From Neovahlkampfia damariscottae (Eukaryota > Heterolobosea > Selenaionea > Neovahlkampfiida > Neovahlkampfiidae), in contig JABLTG010000013.1 in the NCBI GenBank assembly GCA_016618085.1, positions 62,001-126,000 of the forward strand: a DNA stretch of 64,000 bases, read 5' to 3'. Below are positions 53,813 to 63,600 of this stretch, piece after piece. A program made the translations under genes and the position numbers. The notes below the pieces were generated by a model, which saw only the letters and a program-made list of their open reading frames with translations, searched no databases and was not told the DNA's origin. The first letter of the stretch is position 1; every line of letters starts with the position of its first letter.

Positions 53813-54706
53813 ATGGACGTTAACATTCTCGAGCTAGGACCATCCAAAAAACAATTAAAAAAACAAAAAAGAGAAGAAAATTCAAATAAAAAAATAAAAA
53901 ATGTTATTAAATCAAAAAAAGAAAGAAGTCAAAAAATTGAAAAAGCAAAGAAAACCAAAGATGAACAAATCATTCAACTTGAAGAAAAAGTACAAAAAAA
54001 ATTTGAAACACAATTTAGTGAATATGAAGATATTCTCAATAAAAAAAAATTTAGAGCACAAAATGAAGAACAAGAATTTGATTTAGATTTAAAAGAGCCT
54101 GATTCAAAACCATTGAATAAAAAAGAACAATATGATATAATTGATGATATTTTGAAACAAGAATCAAATAGAAATATTGAAAAATTGGAAAAATTACCAA
54201 AACCAACAATAATGACCAATTTCTTCAAACATTTAGAAAAACAAAAAATTTCGACATCAAATCCTGTTAAAACTGGCAAAAGAAAATCAAAATTTTTATC
54301 ATTTTATTGTGATTACGTTGGATATGATAAATTTGGTATCTATGATTCTTTGGCAAGAATTACGATTGTCAATGAATTTGGTGATTTAATTTATCAAAAA
54401 GAAATTCAACAAACTGAAAAAGTAACCGATTATAGAAATACAGGATTGAAAAATTTGAATTCAATGAATGGAATTTCAAAAGAAGACGCTTTTGAAGAAA
54501 TTCAAAAATTAATTGGAAATTCAAAATTAATCGGTTTCGAGAATAAATTGGAACAATTTCAAATGACTGACATTTCAAAATTGTCAAAGAAATCATTTCA
54601 AGAAATGGCAAAATTATATTTAGGAATTGATATTAAATTGAGCACAACTGCTGTCGAAAAGGCAAACATCATTTTTAAAATTCATCAATTGAATAGTAAA
54701 AAATAA
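53813..54706 (+). CDS. REX4-like protein with eroded exonuclease active site
   Basis: A single exon of 297 aa. The N-terminal half is Lys-rich and nucleolar-like (SKKQLKKQKREENSNKKIKN). The C-terminal half follows the REX4/REXO4 exonuclease layout: KFLSFYCDYVGYDKFGIYDSLARITIVNEFGDLIYQKEI, then KVTDYRNTGLKNLNSM, and a closing TTAVEKANIIFKIHQL. The DEDD residues are gone: DCEMVG has become YCDYVG, the GHxLxxD segment is GFENKLEQF, and the last Asp region reads AVEKAN. REX4 trims pre-rRNA in the nucleolus. This copy probably keeps a structural ribosome-biogenesis role; loss of catalysis is inference from sequence. Confidence 0.65.
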   Translation: MDVNILELGPSKKQLKKQKREENSNKKIKNVIKSKKERSQKIEKAKKTKDEQIIQLEEKVQKKFETQFSEYEDILNKKKFRAQNEEQEFDLDLKEPDSKPLNKKEQYDIIDDILKQESNRNIEKLEKLPKPTIMTNFFKHLEKQKISTSNPVKTGKRKSKFLSFYCDYVGYDKFGIYDSLARITIVNEFGDLIYQKEIQQTEKVTDYRNTGLKNLNSMNGISKEDAFEEIQKLIGNSKLIGFENKLEQFQMTDISKLSKKSFQEMAKLYLGIDIKLSTTAVEKANIIFKIHQLNSKK

Positions 54707-54848
54707 AAATTTTACCAATAATTTAGAAATACAATCACCATTCCCACAAGTTACACATACCTTTGTTTCGTTTTCATCTTCTTTTTCCTTTTGAGGATTT
54801 GCAGAAAAACTATTGGCTTATTCTGTATTCTTGATAAAACCTTGGTTC

Positions 54849-55673
54849 ATGGAGGACAATTGGGATATTGATGACAATTGGGATATTGATGACAATTGGG
54901 ATATTGATGACAATGAAGAAAAATATGACTCAGATTTTGTTGAGTTTGAATTCAACCATGATGATTTTGAAGAAAAAGAACCAGAAAACAGTACAGGATT
55001 GAATATTAGAATCTCAAGAATAACAACAAATTCATGTATCATTAAATGGAATAAACCATCTGAAAATGAATATTATTTTTACAGAGTATATCAATTAAAG
55101 GAAGGATCAAAATTCAAAATTTATGAAGGAGAAAAAACATCAATTTTGATTCAATACTTAAAACCAAATCAAAATTATAAATTTTGTGTTTTTATTTTTG
55201 GGACAGTCATGACAGAAATATTAGAAGTTAACACAAAAGAATCAAAAAATAAAATTGTTGAAAAAACACAAAAAAAAAAAAAAAAAAAAAAAATTGAATC
55301 CACAAACAACTTGAGAGATTTGGAATTTTTAACAATTTTTAATTTTCAGGTTACAGATGTGACAGATATATCAGCCAATTTAAAATGGAAAAATTCAAAT
55401 TCTGATAAAATAAAATTGATCAAACGATTGAAAATTAGTATCATTAATGAAGAAACAATGAAAATTAATTCATTTTTTTATAGTGGAAAAATGAAATTTT
55501 CATACCTTAAATTTTTGGATTCTGATTCAAATTATAAAATATATATTGAAGGAGAAATTGAAAACAAAGATGAAATAAAGTTCATTCCTGTTGGTTTTCA
55601 ATTTTTCAAAACTTTGGGAGTTGATGAATTGAGATCAAAAGAAATTCAAAAAAAAAGAAAAGTGAAAAAATAA
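54849..55673 (+). CDS. Two-domain fibronectin-type-III protein
   Basis: 274 aa from the ATG at 54849, with ATTGG at 54812-54816. It opens with three copies of DNWDID, then an acidic stretch. FN3 domain one is NIRISRITTNSCIIKWNKPSENEYYFYRVYQ ... LIQYLKPNQNYKFCVFIFG; domain two is FQVTDVTDISANLKWKN ... YLKFLDSDSNYKIYIEG. A Lys-rich linker is encoded by a run of 20-odd A. That linker (55257-55349, 93 nt) begins GT, ends CAG and is in frame with no stop, so it could also be an intron. No signal peptide is seen, so it is likely cytosolic. Partner unknown. Confidence 0.6.
   Translation: MEDNWDIDDNWDIDDNWDIDDNEEKYDSDFVEFEFNHDDFEEKEPENSTGLNIRISRITTNSCIIKWNKPSENEYYFYRVYQLKEGSKFKIYEGEKTSILIQYLKPNQNYKFCVFIFGTVMTEILEVNTKESKNKIVEKTQKKKKKKKIESTNNLRDLEFLTIFNFQVTDVTDISANLKWKNSNSDKIKLIKRLKISIINEETMKINSFFYSGKMKFSYLKFLDSDSNYKIYIEGEIENKDEIKFIPVGFQFFKTLGVDELRSKEIQKKRKVKK
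54855..54908 (+). repeat. Three tandem 18-nt units in coding sequence
   Basis: Three identical units GACAATTGGGATATTGAT encode DNWDID. They are at the very 5' end of the FN3 gene and each contains ATTGG, the same pentamer as the promoter box. Perfect identity suggests recent expansion. Confidence 0.9.
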
Positions 55674-56084
55674 AAATTATTCGAATAAATATGAATAAGC
55701 AATTATTTGAATGAATATTCGAATAATTTTATTCATATCCTTAGACTGTTTGACAATGTATTTGTTGTGGAGGGAGTCAAAAAAACAACTTGAAAATTCG
55801 GTCTTTTTGGTAGAAACCTGATCGTATTCCAATACATTAAATGGTTTAAATGTTTTAAAAAAATAATTTAGATTAGTATTCTTTTTTCTTCTAAAGAATT
55901 AGGAAAATGCAATGTTTATTCTTCATTTGATCTTGGGTTACCAAAGATGTCATGACTGATGGAAGCGAAATTTATCTTTCCAAAGGATGCGTTGATGAGG
56001 TTTCAACAGAAGGTGTTGCCCAATAAATTTTGGTTTTTTTTGGTTAACAATAAAAGGAAATTTTCATCCAATCATTTTCATTCC
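55674..56084. other. Intergenic stretch
   Basis: About 410 nt between the FN3 gene and the PBZ-DUF4246 gene. It includes ATTCGAATAA-type inverted words near 55678-55730 (ATTATTCGAATAAAT and GAATATTCGAATAATTTTATTC), which could form a weak hairpin. CCAAT at 56068-56072 serves the right-hand gene. No coding frame is convincing. Confidence 0.35.
56068..56072 (+). promoter_or_regulatory. CCAAT box before PBZ-DUF4246 gene
   Basis: The box lies 13 nt upstream of the ATG at 56085. No comparable box lies before the ATG at 56273, which supports a single gene starting at 56085. Confidence 0.5.
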
Positions 56085-57901
56085 ATGGCCAGAACCAAAA
56101 AAACAAAACCGTACTGTCAGTACGACGGATACTGCTACAGAAATAACCCTAAACATTTTGCTGACTATGGTAACAAACAAAAATACTCAAGAAATAAGAC
56201 CATCCGAAACAGTTTCCAGCAGGACATCCATCACAAACATTTGATAACCAACACAAAAAAATAAAACTATCCATGTTAGTAAAACCAGAACCACAATTCA
56301 AAACACCATTTGTTAAAACTGACTATGGTTCAAGTGATTTTCGTCCAATTCCAGTCAATCAACTTCAACAAGCAACTTTAACACAAGGAATTGTTTCAAA
56401 ACCAAAATGGTATGAAAAAATGATAGATGAAAAAATTGTTGAAAAATGGAAAAGGGAATCAAAATCCCATTATTTTAATGATTCAATGATTAAATTTGCC
56501 TTTGATCAATTGGATTATTATGTCAATGTTTTTTCAAAAAAATATGACACGATTTATGTATCTCCTGTGTATGCAGTTTATCAAACAGATGGTTTAATAC
56601 CTGATAAATTGACAGATGAATTCAAAAAGAATGTTAAAAAGTTAGAAAATGTACCAGAAGATCAATTGGATTGGCATCCAGGAAGTGAAAAACAAGTTTG
56701 GATCAAAACAATTTTTTAAACAATTTAGGTATTAGATTTAGTTCACCCATCATTATATCCTTTAGTATATAGAAAGAGTTTAGGAACTAATGAATTTATT
56801 GATCAAACTAAAACACCAATGTACCAATGGATTGGAAAAGGAGAAAAAATCACAAATTTCATTACAAGTGATTCAACAAGTGGTGAATATCTATCTGAAG
56901 AATTTCAATGGTTACCATCAAATTTTGATGTATCAATTGATGGTAAAGTTAAAATTGTTTCGTACATTAATAATCTTCATCCATATACACATCGAGACAT
57001 GTATGGAAATTTATCAAGCATTTTTGAAAAGTTTATTCCATTGTTTGAAAATGTATTAACTGATTCTGTGAATGAAAATCAAAATATTCAAGATGTTGAT
57101 ATGTACAACCTTTACGACAAACCAAGTTCCGATGCTGAAGATGAAGAATGGGATGAATGGTATGAAACTAGACATCCAAAAGATATTCCTTTCGATAAAG
57201 TATTCAAGCCAAATACCATTAAAGATGAAATCAATTTGAAGGGAAGAAAATTACAAGTAATTGTGAAATTAGCAAATATTTTATTAACTCCTGAAAATCC
57301 AAAATATAAAGGAGGTGTTTGGCATGTTGAAGGAATGGAAAATGAAGATATTGTTGCAACAGGTATTTATTACTATGATAATGAAAATATTTCAAATTCT
57401 GAACTTCATTTCAGACAATCAATCAATGAACCTTATTATGAACAAGGTGATGATAAAGGAGTTGAATTAATTTATGATTTATATAATGAATCACCACTTG
57501 TTCAAGAAATTGGACATGTTGGTTCGATTACAGGAAGATGTATTGCATTTCCTAACATTTATCAACATAGAGTTTCCCCGTTTGAATTAGAAGATGCAAC
57601 AAAAAAAGGTCACAGAAAAATCCTCGTTTTCTTTTTAGTTAATCCAAATAACACAATTATTTCAACAGCAAATGTTCCACCACAACAAAAGGATTGGTTG
57701 AAGAAATACTTTATTGATTTAAGATGTTTTGGAAATGTGCCAAATGAAATTTGTGAATTGATTGCAGACTTCATTGAATTTCCGATCGATTTGGAAGAAA
57801 CAAAGAAAGACAGAATAAAATTAATGGATGAAAGAAAATACATCAGTTCAAAAGTTGATGAAGAACATTACTTAAGAGAATTCTCCCTTTGTGAGCATTA
57901 A
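56085..57901 (+). CDS. PBZ-like zinc finger fused to DUF4246 protein
   Basis: Model: exons 56085-56211, 56280-56695 and 56729-57901 (introns 68 and 33 nt), 571 aa. The first about 42 residues carry YCQYDGYCYRNNPKHFADY, close to the PBZ poly(ADP-ribose)-binding finger (C-x-Y-x-x-x-C-Y-R-x-NP-x-HF); the last His of the consensus is not seen. The rest is DUF4246: KPKWYEKMIDEKIVEKWK, then GGVWHVEGMENEDIVATGIYYYD, GRCIAFPNIYQHRVSPFELED and DLRCFGNVPNEICELIADF. DUF4246 resembles 2OG-Fe(II) oxygenases (HVEG...N, then H-R). The alternative is two genes, a 59-aa PBZ peptide ending at 56264 and DUF4246 starting at the ATG 56273 (inside my 68-nt intron). I favour the fusion because the frame is kept and only one CCAAT box is present. 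Confidence 0.65.
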
Positions 57902-58425
57902 ATTTTAATTTTTTATTGAAATTAGTTTTTAGATAGTTTTAAGCAATTTGATTTTTGAAACCTGAACAATATTCCAAAACTGTTAACACTTTGACTTCTG
58001 AAAAAGAAATTTGGTGAAACGAGTTATCTATTAAAATTCATATCCGAATTGAAATAGTCTCTTTAAAGCCAAAAAATTGTAAATTCCCATTTTTTTCAAA
58101 ATAGCTACTTCATCCACTGAATGAAAAAAAATAAAAAATTTTCTTCGTTTATTGCGGAATACACAAGGTAATCCTATACCAGAAATTATGATGTCCGAAC
58201 TATTCGAGTTGAACAGCCAGTGAAACAACTACAGAACTTAGTGCAATGACTGTATTTTGCTCCAAGTGAACAAGATGCATGATCCTTATCCCCTCCATCA
58301 AGGTAAGTGATAAGTATTACCAATAAATCCCTATTTACGTAAAAAATATTCAAAATTTAAAAGTTTGGTTTTGATCAAGAATGTGAGCCAAAAAAACTTC
58401 ACTGTGTTTGTACAAATGACAAATT
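57902..58425. other. Intergenic stretch
   Basis: About 520 nt between convergent genes. A minus-strand frame at 58031-58228 lacks an early ATG and any recognisable motif, so I do not annotate it. I see no RNA gene or repeat. Confidence 0.4.
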
Positions 58426-59040
58426 TTATTTTTTAACATATTTTGTATCTGCTATAAAATCTCCAATGTATTTCTGTTTCAAAATGACACTACCAATATC
58501 AACCGCTAACAATAGAATTCCTAAATATGTTTCATAAAATTTGACAAATTTGGATTCATGAGAGCATTTCATATTATAAGAAACCATGGCGATATCTAAA
58601 TATGCAAAAAGACTTCTTTTTAACATATCAACTTCTGTCGGATTTGTATCATCATTTTTTATAATTTCCAAACCTTCAAATTTTCTACCCAATGAAAAAT
58701 TAAACAAATTTGATACTATTGTTATGATATCAAAAGTGTAACCTGTAATATCTTCCTCTAAATAAGGTGACTTTTCTTTGTCAAAAAAAGAAGAAATAAA
58801 TGTGGAAATCAGTTTTGAAAGTAGCACACTAAAAATCATATCCATAGCTTCTGATATGAATACAGCGAGTGATGAAGCTGTTTTTTTGATGATTTTTTTT
58901 TCTTCAATTTTTTTCTCTTCAACTTTTACTTGAGTTAAATTATTGTCAGTTTTGTACAACAATGTTGAACTCAAAGTAAGTCCAAGGGGTGAAATCTTTT
59001 TAAGTGACTTTAAAGTTTTGGAGATTTGTTTGCGGAACAT
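58426..59040 (-). CDS. Membrane protein with probable mitochondrial presequence, unrecognised
   Basis: 204 aa from the ATG at 59038-59040; an ATTGG box lies about 30 nt upstream (59067-59071). The N-terminus MFRKQISKTLKSLKKISPLGLTLSS is basic and Ser/Leu-rich, like a matrix-targeting peptide. Hydrophobic segments follow (AVFISEAMDMIFSVLLSKLISTFI and YLGILLLAVDIGSVIL). A repeated KKIEEKKII stretch precedes them. No known family is recognised. Confidence 0.5.
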   Translation of the reverse strand: MFRKQISKTLKSLKKISPLGLTLSSTLLYKTDNNLTQVKVEEKKIEEKKIIKKTASSLAVFISEAMDMIFSVLLSKLISTFISSFFDKEKSPYLEEDITGYTFDIITIVSNLFNFSLGRKFEGLEIIKNDDTNPTEVDMLKRSLFAYLDIAMVSYNMKCSHESKFVKFYETYLGILLLAVDIGSVILKQKYIGDFIADTKYVKK

Positions 59041-59264
59041 GAAGTTATCAGTGAAAATTTGTTTGACCAATAGAAAGTCTCGAATTTTTATGAGGATTTG
59101 ACTGTGGAAAAATTGAATTAATGAGCTGAATGAACTCAACTTCAGACAAGACACAGAACTTCAAAGTAATTTTTTCGTTAATCCAAAAGCTACAGTTTTG
59201 TTGGGATCACATGTTCCAACAAACAGTGTTTAGAGAAAAACAGCAAATTTTAATTTTCATTGAT

Positions 59265-60313
59265 TCAATTTTTAACTATTTTTTTTGTGTCCATTGATTT
59301 TGACAATTCTGAAAGTGATTTTGAGACTTCTTCTATTCTTTCTTCATCTTGTTTTCTATTTTTCATATCTTTTACATATTCTTTTAACGTTCTTTTCTTT
59401 GATGTAATTGCAATCGCTCCTAACATTACATCAATAACAGCTTTAGCAGTTGAAAATGTCAAAATATTTTCTTTTCCAATACAGTTTGACCATTGTTCAA
59501 TGAAAGAGTCATCTTCCTATGAAAATAATCAATTTAAAAGAAATATTTTTTACCCAACCATGCCATCCTTGAAATGGTTTATGTAAGAGAAAGACATTAA
59601 ATTTCTTTGTCAAATCTTCAAAAATTTCACTAACTTTTCGGTCTTTATCTTTAAGTCCTAAATATTTTTCAATCCAATCTGATGATAAATCATCATAAAG
59701 ACCTTCATCTCCGGTGAAAAATAAAAATGGTAATTCTGATTTTGAAATGTCACAATTGTAAGCATAAAAATAAGCAGCTAAATCATAAGATTCTTTTAAA
59801 TTACCACCACCTAATTGTTGTAAACAAATCTTTGAAATTAATTCATCAACTGATTCATGAGTTTTTTTTTTTATTTTTACCTTGTTTTCCTTGTCCAAAG
59901 GGTGTCACTTGAATTGGTGTATTACTTGCAGAAGCATCACCAATAGCTGAAAAACTAATTGAAGGATCATCTAAATAACCTTGTTGAATAATTTGACCAT
60001 AAAATACAGGTAATTTATCATAAATTACTTTGGGCCAGTCGTTCATTGAACCTTTGTGAAAATTTAACATGAAAAAAAAAGAAACCTGTCACATCTAATG
60101 CTAAAATAATTGGACTTTTATGTTCACAAATTATTTTTTCGTCTTCATCAATAAACTGTTTTGGATCACAACTTTTATGAAGTTCTGTGTTTTGACTTAA
60201 TATTTGAGCAGATGTCATTGAGTACTGTCCTTCTGTTGAAATATAATCTCTATCATATCCGTCTGAACCTCCTCCTAACAATTTAAACTTCAAAGAATCT
60301 CACCTGGTGGCAT
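59265..60313 (-). CDS. von Willebrand factor A-domain protein
   Basis: Five exons (60313-60304 of 10 nt, 60274-60086, 60051-59881, 59849-59554, 59516-59265; introns 29, 34, 31, 37 nt) give 305 aa. The MIDAS motif is LALDVTGSMNDW (DxTGSM). The rest of the metal site is likely the Thr in GGGNLKESYD region and the Asp in LFFTGDEGLYDDL. A Gly-rich N-terminus (MPPGGGSDGYDRDY) and a helical C-terminal tail (ITSKKRTLKEYVKDMKNRKQDEERIEE) flank it. Intracellular vWA proteins mediate metal-dependent protein assembly; the partner is unknown. Confidence 0.75.
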
Positions 60314-60627
60314 TTTGGTTTTGTTTTTGGATGTGTGGTGTTTGATTGGATGAAAAAAATCAAGTTTGTTCAGAAACTATTCTGGATTTTATTGAGTTTT
60401 GTTTCAATGAATCAGAAGTAGAACTAGGTCATGTCTCACCAAATTTGTTGTAACCAATAAGAATTCTCCCATGTATGACTTGATCTAACAAAACCAATTT
60501 TTTAACAAAAATATCAATTGCCTCAGATCACAAATGCTTAACGGAAATAATTCACATAAACTTCTGATTGGTCAATGAGAAATTACCCAATTAAAATAAG
60601 TCTTAAACAAAACGATAAAAAAAACAA
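60314..60627. promoter_or_regulatory. Divergent upstream region of vWA and DPD genes
   Basis: 314 nt. ATTGG at about 60336 lies near the vWA start; CCAAT at about 60454 and ATTGG at 60567-60571 lie toward the DPD start. Nothing else is recognised. Confidence 0.4.
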
Positions 60628-63600
60628 ATGTCCAAGACTTACCAATTCATTGATACAGATGACATCGAAACTTTGGCTTTAAACCCTAAAGTCCTCAAAA
60701 ACGCAACTTTGAAAGACTCAAGAGAAACCAAAGAAGAAAAAAAACATTGGAAAAGAAACATCAAACCAAACGTATTTTTTCACAATTTTTAACTTTTTTT
60801 TTTTCAGCCAAAACTTTTAGAAAAGAACTTTTTAGACTCCAAGCACACCACACTTACAGAACGTGGTGCTTTATTTGAAGCTTCAAGATGTTTGAAATGT
60901 GTTGATGCTCCTTGTCAAAAATCATGTCCAACTCAACTTGATGTTAAATCATTTATTACATCAATTGCTAATATGAATTACTATGGTGCTGCTAAAATGA
61001 TTTTATCAGACAATCCAAACGGTTTAACTTGTGGTTTGTGTTTTTTTAAGTTTTAATAAATTTCATTAGGAATGGTTTGTCCAACAAGTGACTTATGCGT
61101 AGGTGGATGTAATTTACATGCTTCAGAAGAAGGTGCAATTAACATTGGTGGTCTTCAACAATTTGCTGTTGACGTTTTCAAAAAAATGAATTTACCACAA
61201 ATTAGAGATCCTTCATTAACACCTTTAGATAAACTTCCAGAATCTTATAAATCTAAAATTGCTCTTGTTGGTTGTGGACCTGCTTCAATTTCATGTGCTA
61301 CATTTCTTGGTAGATTAGGATATCAAAATATCACTATTTATGAAAAAAGAAAACAAGGAGGTGGTCTTTCAAGTTTTGAAATTCCACAACAACGTTTACC
61401 TTTTGATGTTGTTGAATTTGAAATTAAACTCATGCAAGACTTAGGAATCAAAATTGAATATGAAAAAGAACTTGGAAGAGACTTTACTGTTAAATCACTT
61501 TTAGAAGATGGAAACAAAGCAGTTTTTCTTGGTATTGGATTACCAAATCCTTCACCTCATAAATTATTTGCTGAATTATCTGCTGAAAATGGATTTTTCA
61601 CAAGTAAAAGCTTTTTACCTGCTGTTATGGAAGCAAGTAAAGGTGGTATGTGTGATTGTAAAGTAAGTCATTTTTTCTTTTAATTTTAGTCATCAAATGT
61701 GAAATTACCAAAATTATCAGGAAAAGTTTTAATTTTAGGTGCTGGAGATACAGCTATGGATTGTGCTACTTCTGCTGTTAGATGTGGAGCTTCAAAAGTT
61801 GTCATTGTTCTCAGAAAAGGATTTGATGGGATTAGAGCAGTTCCAGAAGAATTTGAACAACCAAAAGATGAAAAAGTTGATTTAATGCCTCATTGTCTTC
61901 CAAAAAAAGTACTCACAAGAAATGGAAAAATTTATGCAATGGAATTTTATCAAACTGAAACAGATGTTAATGGAAAAGTTGTTATTGATGATGACCAATT
62001 TATTCGTGTTAAATGTGATCATGTTATTTCTGCATTTGGTAGTACATTAAATGATCAAGAAGTTATCAAAGCAATGTCACCTGTTAAAGTATCAGAATGG
62101 GGTACATTAAAACTTGATAAAACTATGGGAACAAATGAACCAAATGTATTCGCAGGTGGTGATTTATCTGGAAATGGAACAACTGTTGAAGCTACAAATG
62201 ATGGAAAAACAGCATCTTGGTTTATTCATAAATATATTCAAGAACTTAATAATTTAAAAGTTCCTGAAAAACCAGAACTTCCAATGTTCTGTACACCTAT
62301 TGATCAAGTTGATATCTCACATGAATTCTTAGGAATGAAATTTGAAAATCCATTTGGATTAGCTTCTGCACCTCCTGCTACAACAGCTGCTATGATTGGA
62401 AGAGGTTTTGAAGAAGGATGGGGTTTCGCTGTCACTAAAACTTATGGAATGGATCATGATTTAGTTTCAAATGTTTCACCTAGAATTGTTAGAGGTTCAA
62501 CATCAGGACCAAAATTTGGACCAGGACAAGGATCATTTTTAAATATTGAATTAATTTCTGAAAAAACAGCTGCATATTGGTGCAAAGCTATTTCAGAATT
62601 AAAAGAAAAATATCCAAAGAAAATTCTTATTGCATCAATTATGGCTGCAAATATCAAAGATGATTGGATAACTTTAGCAAAAAGATCAGAAGAAGCAGGA
62701 GCAGATGCTTTAGAATTAAATCTTTCATGTCCTCATGGTATGGGTGAAAAAGGTCTTGGTTTAGCATGTGGACAAGATCCAGTTATTGTTGAAGGTATTT
62801 GTAAATGGGTTAGATCAGCTGTTAAAATTCCATTTTTTGCAAAATTAACACCAAATATTACACATGTTGTACCAATTGCAGAAGCTGCTAAAAAAGGTGG
62901 TGCAGATGGTGTAACTGCAATTAATACAATTTCTGGACTTATGCATATGAGACCAGATGGAAATGCATGGCCAATGGTTGGAAAAGAAAAAAGAACAACT
63001 TATGGTGGTGTTTCTGGAAATGCAACAAGACCAGTAGCTCTTAAATTCGTTTCAGAAATTCACAGAAAATTCCCAGATTTTCCAATTTTAGCAACAGGTG
63101 GTTGTGATTCAGCTGATTCTGCACTTCAATTTTTATATTGTGGTGCATCAGCAATTCAAATTTCATCAGCTATTCAAAATCAAGATTTCACTTTGATTCA
63201 AGATTATATTTCAGGATTAAAAGCATTACTCTATATTAATAAGAAAACTTCATTCAAAGGTTGGTTAGGACAATCTCCACCAAAATTACAAAATACTCAT
63301 ACTGATATTGGATTACCAAAATTTGGTCCTTTCCTTCAAGAAAGAAGAGAAAAATTATCAAAAGAAGTTGAAGAAAAAGGAATTCTTAATGAATACAATA
63401 CTGCAACAAAAGAAAAAGAATCAAAAGTACTTGATGTTAAACCAACAATTAAAGAATTTCTTGGTAAAGGTACAGAAAGAATTGGCCAATGGTATCAACT
63501 AAATAAGAAAGAACAAGTTATTGCTCTTGTTAATGATGATATGTGTATTAATTGTGGAAAATGTTATATGACATGTTTTGCAAAAGGCACATGCGTTTTA

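Noticed and set aside
58031-58228. Minus-strand open frame of 65 codons
   Set aside because: No early ATG, no recognised motif and no CCAAT box in position.
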